DNA from: Cellvibrionaceae bacterium
GTDB taxonomy: Bacteria; Pseudomonadota; Gammaproteobacteria; Pseudomonadales; Cellvibrionaceae
Direction: 5' to 3'
DNA: 43,367 bases
Assembly (NCBI GenBank): GCA_021151525.1
Contig: JAGKXD010000024.1
Span: 1-43,367 of the forward strand
Under the pieces are notes generated by a model. That model searched no databases. It was not told the DNA's origin and saw nothing but the letters and a program-made list of their open reading frames with translations. Below, piece after piece: positions 38,678 through 43,367 of this stretch (positions are counted from its first letter, which is position 1; every line of letters starts with the position of its first letter). A program made the translations under genes and the position numbers.

Positions 38678-41131
38678 TTAGGTTTTCGGTGTAAAAAACT
38701 CTTTGAATGCATCCATATCTTTATGCGGATGAATCGATTGATCAGGAGATTGCAATAAAAATCCTTGAAACAATCGCACGCCGTTTATCCAGAGAGTTGA
38801 AAGATTTTTAGAGTCTTCAACTTGGGTGGCAATAATTTCTGCGCCGGAGTTTTTGGCAGCGCCTACCAATTTTGCGAGTTGTCGTTCTTGCTCGCTGTCG
38901 GTGATTAAGTTCGATGTGAGCGTAGGTGATAAGCGAACAAAGTTAAAACCGAAGGTATTCATAATGTCGATGCTTTCATTTGTCGAGCCTGCGTGAGAAA
39001 GGCACGCACCGCATTCAATATTGCGCAATGAGTTCAGTACGGCGCGAGCGTCTGCTGGGTGTTGTGCAACCCAAGATTCTTGAAAAATAAAAATTAATCG
39101 CCGTTGGCCGCGTAAGCGAGAACTGCGTAATACATTAGCTGCAAATGAAAAGAAAGATTTTTGCGCAAGCGTTTCGTCGGAAAGATGAATAAACAGGCTG
39201 GCATTTTCGCGCGCGTAACTGTCGACGGTAATGGCAGTAATGGCTGATTGCAGGACCCATCGATCTAAATCAACTCGCATGCTTGAGTGTTCAAGGTAAT
39301 GCAAAAATTTAGCAGCGGGAATGAGTTCATCGTCAACTCGCCAGCGAACTAACGCCTCGTAGTGTTCTATTTGCGAACTTTCAAGGCTAATCATAGGTTG
39401 ATAACAAATGCGCAGGTTCTCTTCTGGTAAGCGGTTGCTCAGTGTGATCGACGCTGTTGAGGCTGCTATTTTGTCTTCGTTAATGTCGGCCTTATCGGTG
39501 GGGGGAGACGGTGGTGAAACGCTTTCTTTGCTGCGTTCATAGGCTTGCTCTGCGTGAGTGAGTGCGGTGTTGGCATTGCCCGTTTCGGTATCAAGAAAAT
39601 GAACACCTATATGCGCATTAATGGCAAATACATCGTCTTCAATGCAATAGGTTATGCCTTGCATTTGCTCCAAAATTTGTGCGACTCGTTGCTGGTGTTG
39701 AGAGCGAGTGCGTTTGCCAACCAATATGCATGCTACAAAATTAGATACATCAGACCACTGCTCTTCGCTGCCAATAATTTGCCCTAAGCCCTGACAGAAT
39801 TGTTCATGTAAAATAGCAGTACCTGAAGGGCCAAATTCTTGATAAAAATTTTCTTCAATATCAAGAGCAATATAATAAAGCGCAGTGGGAGTTTGGTGTG
39901 ATTGCTCAGCTTGCAGTTCGTTATCTATAGCGGCATAAAAATAACTGCGCGTAATTTGATTGTTGTGATGACCGCGCTGGGTAATGCTTTCTATCCGGTG
40001 TTTCAGCGCAAATGTGTCGCGAATAGCGCGCTCGCAGGCGTTGACTAATGCATCCATATCAACCGGTTTGGTTAATATGCCGTTGACACCTAAGCTTTCA
40101 ATGCTTTGATGTAATTTGCTGGATGTATCTGCGGTCACAAAAATAATAGGCAACAATAAAAACTGTTCATGCTGGCGCAATAGTGTTGCCAATTCGATGC
40201 CGTTGATCTCGGGCATGTGCATGTCCAGCACAACTAAATCAGGTTTAAATTCTGTCGCCCGCTGCAAACTTTGCATGGGGTTGGAAACAAAAATTACATC
40301 CATACCGGCGTTACGTAAAATTTCAGCATGGTATTCCGCAACCAATTCTTCGTCATCAACCACCATAACTTTATACGAAATCTCACTGGCCTTAATCGTG
40401 TGAATTAAGGTGCGAACTAATGAGGTAAACTCAAGCGGTTTGGTAATATACGTGGCGCAGCCTGCGCGCAAAGCTCGTAAGCGCGTGTGCATATCGCTGC
40501 GCGCCGATAAAAAAATGATAGGTACGTTTTTCTCAACACGATTTTTAATTTGATGAATCGCATCAAAACCAAAATTAATTTCGTCGGCAGTATTTGGGTC
40601 AATTAATACGGCATGCGGTATTTGTAGATTCAATTGCTGAATACAGGTGCCAACTGAATTGAAATGCTGAACACTGAACCCTGCTTGACGCAAATAAACC
40701 GTCATCAAGGCTGCGAGCGAGTGATCAGACTCCACAATAAAAATATGTTTTCCTGAGCCCGTATTTTCTGGGGCAACAATTTCTGTCAGTGTTTGAGCGG
40801 CTCCGGCATTGGCCAGCGTGCGCCCCAATGCATTAACCATTTGATCAATCATTTCAAACTCAATGCCACCCATGGGTTGGCCGAGCTCTTGATAATCTTG
40901 CAGGTATTGGTCGAGCAGTTGAGCAGTTTGGCTGACCTCAGGCAAACCGAAGGTGGCACCTGAGCCCACTAATCTATGGGCCAACTGCTGAAAAGTTTTA
41001 AAACCTTGCTCGCTCCAGCGCAAATAGCGCAGGTGGCGCCATAAGTCTTCAAGTTGATGAGCCTTTTGCGGCAAGCTCTCCAGAAATTGGCGTTGTAAAT
41101 GTTGGACATTGTTATTGAATACTTGGGGCAT
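38678..41131 (-). CDS. HPt-REC-REC-degenerate GGDEF-EAL signalling protein
   Basis: Cytoplasmic signalling protein of 817 residues. Order of parts (numbers from ATG 41131): HPt domain with His52 in AHRLVGSGATFG; first receiver (about 129-245) with Asp178 in VLIDPN and weak acidic pocket; second receiver (about 253-365) with VMVVDDEE, Asp303 in VVLDMHMPEING and the TK lysine in ILTKPV; a diverged GGDEF-like region (about 395-535) without GGDEF; and an EAL domain (about 565-800). EAL itself is present (YEALVRW, Glu592), but the DDFG-type motif reads LSHAGS, the KID lysine is lost (FVRLS) and the IAEGVE motif reads IATQVED, so phosphodiesterase activity is unlikely. The frame opens at a GTG (41146); ATG 41131 has AGG 7 nt upstream. 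It probably acts as a phospho-controlled effector or scaffold. Confidence 0.87.
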   Translation of the reverse strand: MPQVFNNNVQHLQRQFLESLPQKAHQLEDLWRHLRYLRWSEQGFKTFQQLAHRLVGSGATFGLPEVSQTAQLLDQYLQDYQELGQPMGGIEFEMIDQMVNALGRTLANAGAAQTLTEIVAPENTGSGKHIFIVESDHSLAALMTVYLRQAGFSVQHFNSVGTCIQQLNLQIPHAVLIDPNTADEINFGFDAIHQIKNRVEKNVPIIFLSARSDMHTRLRALRAGCATYITKPLEFTSLVRTLIHTIKASEISYKVMVVDDEELVAEYHAEILRNAGMDVIFVSNPMQSLQRATEFKPDLVVLDMHMPEINGIELATLLRQHEQFLLLPIIFVTADTSSKLHQSIESLGVNGILTKPVDMDALVNACERAIRDTFALKHRIESITQRGHHNNQITRSYFYAAIDNELQAEQSHQTPTALYYIALDIEENFYQEFGPSGTAILHEQFCQGLGQIIGSEEQWSDVSNFVACILVGKRTRSQHQQRVAQILEQMQGITYCIEDDVFAINAHIGVHFLDTETGNANTALTHAEQAYERSKESVSPPSPPTDKADINEDKIAASTASITLSNRLPEENLRICYQPMISLESSQIEHYEALVRWRVDDELIPAAKFLHYLEHSSMRVDLDRWVLQSAITAITVDSYARENASLFIHLSDETLAQKSFFSFAANVLRSSRLRGQRRLIFIFQESWVAQHPADARAVLNSLRNIECGACLSHAGSTNESIDIMNTFGFNFVRLSPTLTSNLITDSEQERQLAKLVGAAKNSGAEIIATQVEDSKNLSTLWINGVRLFQGFLLQSPDQSIHPHKDMDAFKEFFTPKT

Positions 41132-41300
41132 CGTTAACCTACTCACATTTATACTGACTTCCCGCCTGTGTCTTTCAGTATAGGATGCAAATCTGAACTC
41201 GCTGGGGAAAACTGGCGAGCACCCTTTTGAAGGTCAAATTCCCGAGAGATAAAAATCGTTTGTGGGGGGGATTCTGTTAGGATCGCATCCATGTTTATAA

Positions 41301-43340
41301 ATGGCTTTTCTAATGAAAAATGATGTGAAAAGGCTTCCTTTTGCTGGCTGCTTGTTGTTGGCCTCGGTGCAATCTTTTGCCCAGAGTGGCATTGAAACCT
41401 TGGTAGTCGTAGGTGAGCGTGTTGGTGATCCCGTAAGTGGCGTAGAAAGATTAGAGGCTGATCAAATGTTACCCGGGAGCCGTGCCGATGTAGCCGAACT
41501 TTTACAGGGAATAAACGGTGTGCAAGCCGATAGCCGCTCAAACTACGCGCAGGACACACGCATTAGCCTGCGAGGATTTGGGGCCCGTTCTGCCTTTGGT
41601 GTGCGTGGTTTGAGGCTGCAGGTGGATGGCATTCCGCTCACTATGCCCGATGGCCAAGGCCAGTTTTCGGGTGCAGTGTTGGATGGCGTTGAGCAGGTGA
41701 GTGTGCTTACTGGCCCTGTTGCGAGCTTGTACGGCAATGGTGCGGGCGGAGTGATTAACCTTAAAACATCTGCGCCCGAGCGCAACCGTATATCGGTAGA
41801 TACAGCTGCCGATGAAACCGGGCTCGCTCGTCATCACCTTGTGAGCGAATTTCGCGATGGTGAATTAGGTGCACGTGTTCAAGCCAGTCGTTTGGAGGCC
41901 GATGGCAATCGCCCTCATGCTCAAGCCGAGCGCGAGCAGTTAGGTGTGCAGGTTTACTATCAATTTGAGAACGGCGTTGAAGCCCAATATCGATTCGATA
42001 AAGAGGATGCACCGCTACTGCAAGATCCGCTAGGCCTTACGCAAGCGCAATGGCAAACAGATCCCTATCAACTGAACACCAGCGCAGAATTTTTTAATAC
42101 GCGCAAAACAATTGAACACGAGCAAAATGCATTTAGTTTGCGACAAGAGCGCGGCGATCAGCGCTGGCAAATTGCGTTGTGGCGTGGAGACCGCCATATC
42201 CAGCAATACCTTGCACAAAAAGGCGATGCCTTGGCGAATTCTGGTGGTGTAGTGGATTTGAATCGCCGTTTCAGCGGCGGTAATGGCAATTACACATGGG
42301 ATTTTGCTGTTGCGAATTTGCCAGCCAGTTTTACGCTGGGGGGTGAATGGTCATCCATGAATGATTTGCGCAAAGGTTTTGTTAACAATGCGGGCGTTGC
42401 TGGTGATTTACGTCGCAATGAACTTGACCAAGCCGATAGTCGCGATGGCTACGCACTGGTGCAATTGCAATTGACGGATCAGTGGCAATGGCTATTCGGT
42501 GCGCGTAAATCCCGAGTAGAGTTATCGGTAGCTGATTATTTTATTATTCCCTCAAAAAATGCGGATGATAGTGGTGAACAGCAATTTAGCCATACATCTG
42601 AATCTATAACGACTCGCTATCAGATTAACGAAAACCTTTCAGTTCGTGCTGCAACTGGACATGGATTCGAAGCTCCAACCTTAACCGAACTCGCTTATAC
42701 CAATGGCGATAAGGGCTTTAATAACACACTGAGCGCAGCAACCAATCGCCAACAAGAAGTGGGTGTAGATGTTCAACTCAAAAGAATGACTATGGGGTTA
42801 ACTGCATTTAGGGTTAACACACAAGATGAGCTGGTTGTTGATCAATCTATTAATGGCCGCACAACTTATGTGAATGCAACCGAAACCAGTCGCAAAGGCG
42901 TGGAATTTAATACGCGTTATTCCATAAGTTCGCAATGGGATTTCCGCATTGCATTAAATTATTTGAATGCAATCTATAACGCACATCAATTTGACGGCTT
43001 GCAGTTGCCGGGCGTGGCTAAGCAAAATCATTATGCTCAACTCAATTGGTCACCTTTTGCAAATGATGCGCTTAAATTTGGTGTTAGTGCAGTACATCGC
43101 GATCAAGTAGCGGCCAACGATAACAATCAAATTAAAGCACCAGCCTATACCACAATGGATATTTCAGTTTCTGGTAACATAGATGTTGTTGCAGATATTG
43201 AATGGTGGATAAAGCTTGCGAACGCGACTGACAAAAATTACGTGGGTTCAGTTATTGTCAATCAAACTAATGGGCGTGCATTCGAATCCGCTAGCGGTAG
43301 AAATTTAGCGGTGGGTGTTAAGCTTGGTTATGAGTTTTAA
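41301..43340 (+). CDS. pqqU: TonB-dependent outer-membrane receptor, PqqU/YncD-like
   Basis: Outer-membrane beta-barrel receptor of 679 residues. A signal peptide (about 1-28, ending SFAQ) and a TonB-box-like ETLVVVGE are followed by the plug domain (NYAQDTRISLRGFGARSAFGV, LRLQVDGIPLTMPDGQGQ, GPVASLYGNGAGGVINLKT) and the barrel, ending in aromatic Phe as required for barrel assembly. The blocks NYAQD...IRGFG..., VDGIP.TMPDGQGQ, RTTYVNA near residue 520 and NYVGSVIVNQTNGRAFE at the end match E. coli YncD closely, now named PqqU and shown to import the cofactor pyrroloquinoline quinone. An ATG at 41313 is an alternative start; neither has a strong ribosome binding site. It is divergent from the EAL protein gene, with no TonB or ABC genes alongside. 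Confidence 0.88.
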   Translation: MAFLMKNDVKRLPFAGCLLLASVQSFAQSGIETLVVVGERVGDPVSGVERLEADQMLPGSRADVAELLQGINGVQADSRSNYAQDTRISLRGFGARSAFGVRGLRLQVDGIPLTMPDGQGQFSGAVLDGVEQVSVLTGPVASLYGNGAGGVINLKTSAPERNRISVDTAADETGLARHHLVSEFRDGELGARVQASRLEADGNRPHAQAEREQLGVQVYYQFENGVEAQYRFDKEDAPLLQDPLGLTQAQWQTDPYQLNTSAEFFNTRKTIEHEQNAFSLRQERGDQRWQIALWRGDRHIQQYLAQKGDALANSGGVVDLNRRFSGGNGNYTWDFAVANLPASFTLGGEWSSMNDLRKGFVNNAGVAGDLRRNELDQADSRDGYALVQLQLTDQWQWLFGARKSRVELSVADYFIIPSKNADDSGEQQFSHTSESITTRYQINENLSVRAATGHGFEAPTLTELAYTNGDKGFNNTLSAATNRQQEVGVDVQLKRMTMGLTAFRVNTQDELVVDQSINGRTTYVNATETSRKGVEFNTRYSISSQWDFRIALNYLNAIYNAHQFDGLQLPGVAKQNHYAQLNWSPFANDALKFGVSAVHRDQVAANDNNQIKAPAYTTMDISVSGNIDVVADIEWWIKLANATDKNYVGSVIVNQTNGRAFESASGRNLAVGVKLGYEF

Positions 43341-43367
43341 GTAATTTTAATTTTACATTCACAATTC

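Noticed and set aside
41291..41323. 10-codon frame overlapping the receptor start, considered as a leader peptide
   Set aside because: Too short to judge, with no hairpin or ribosome binding site to support it.

Overview
The window reads as a chromosomal segment of a gammaproteobacterium, most likely a Cellvibrio-like member of the Cellvibrionaceae. Supporting signs are the gene order lepA-lepB-DUF4845-rnc-era-recO, lipoproteins with long poly-serine linkers, DUF5666 lipoproteins, a CotH-type lipoprotein, and a GacS/BarA-type kinase. The taxonomic call is inference from gene content, not from a search. I saw no rRNA, tRNA, CRISPR array, prophage or intact insertion sequence.

Left part (1-20,500) is mostly housekeeping. 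It holds a second signal peptidase I, a YihG-like acyltransferase, a DUF2789 protein, the lepA-lepB-DUF4845-rnc-era-recO run, a BarA/GacS-type hybrid kinase that converges on recO, cysM, a CotH-like lipoprotein, rlmD, relA, a small TonB-C-terminal protein, argS, and a crotonase/dienoyl-CoA-reductase-like pair. Two large imperfect inverted repeats sit between genes here, at 17007-17094 and 20504-20610.

The middle part (21,500-35,400) is accessory. First comes a minus-strand cluster of two paralogous DUF5666 lipoproteins, one fused through a poly-serine linker to a cytochrome c domain, with a DUF6502 protein between them. Divergent from it is an RND efflux operon (adaptor, pump, TetR-family regulator, thioredoxin-fold protein). 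Its promoter carries two 18-bp sites matching the known NemR box pattern GACC-R-NN-Y-GGTC, and the TetR protein keeps a cysteine that seems to match the redox cysteine of NemR. An OsmC-family protein, a small cytochrome c, a flavin-dependent tryptophan-halogenase-like protein and a pseudogene with one in-frame stop follow. Together these suggest a redox- or electrophile-responsive island, which is inference.

The right part (35,400-43,367) holds an HD-domain phosphohydrolase, argF and argD, a large HPt-REC-REC-(degenerate GGDEF)-EAL protein whose EAL domain has lost several catalytic motifs, and a TonB-dependent receptor that closely resembles E. coli YncD/PqqU, the pyrroloquinoline quinone receptor.

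Start sites were re-chosen from ribosome binding sites or family alignment for the first lepB-like gene, lepA, cysM, rlmD, the thioredoxin-fold gene, argD and the EAL protein.
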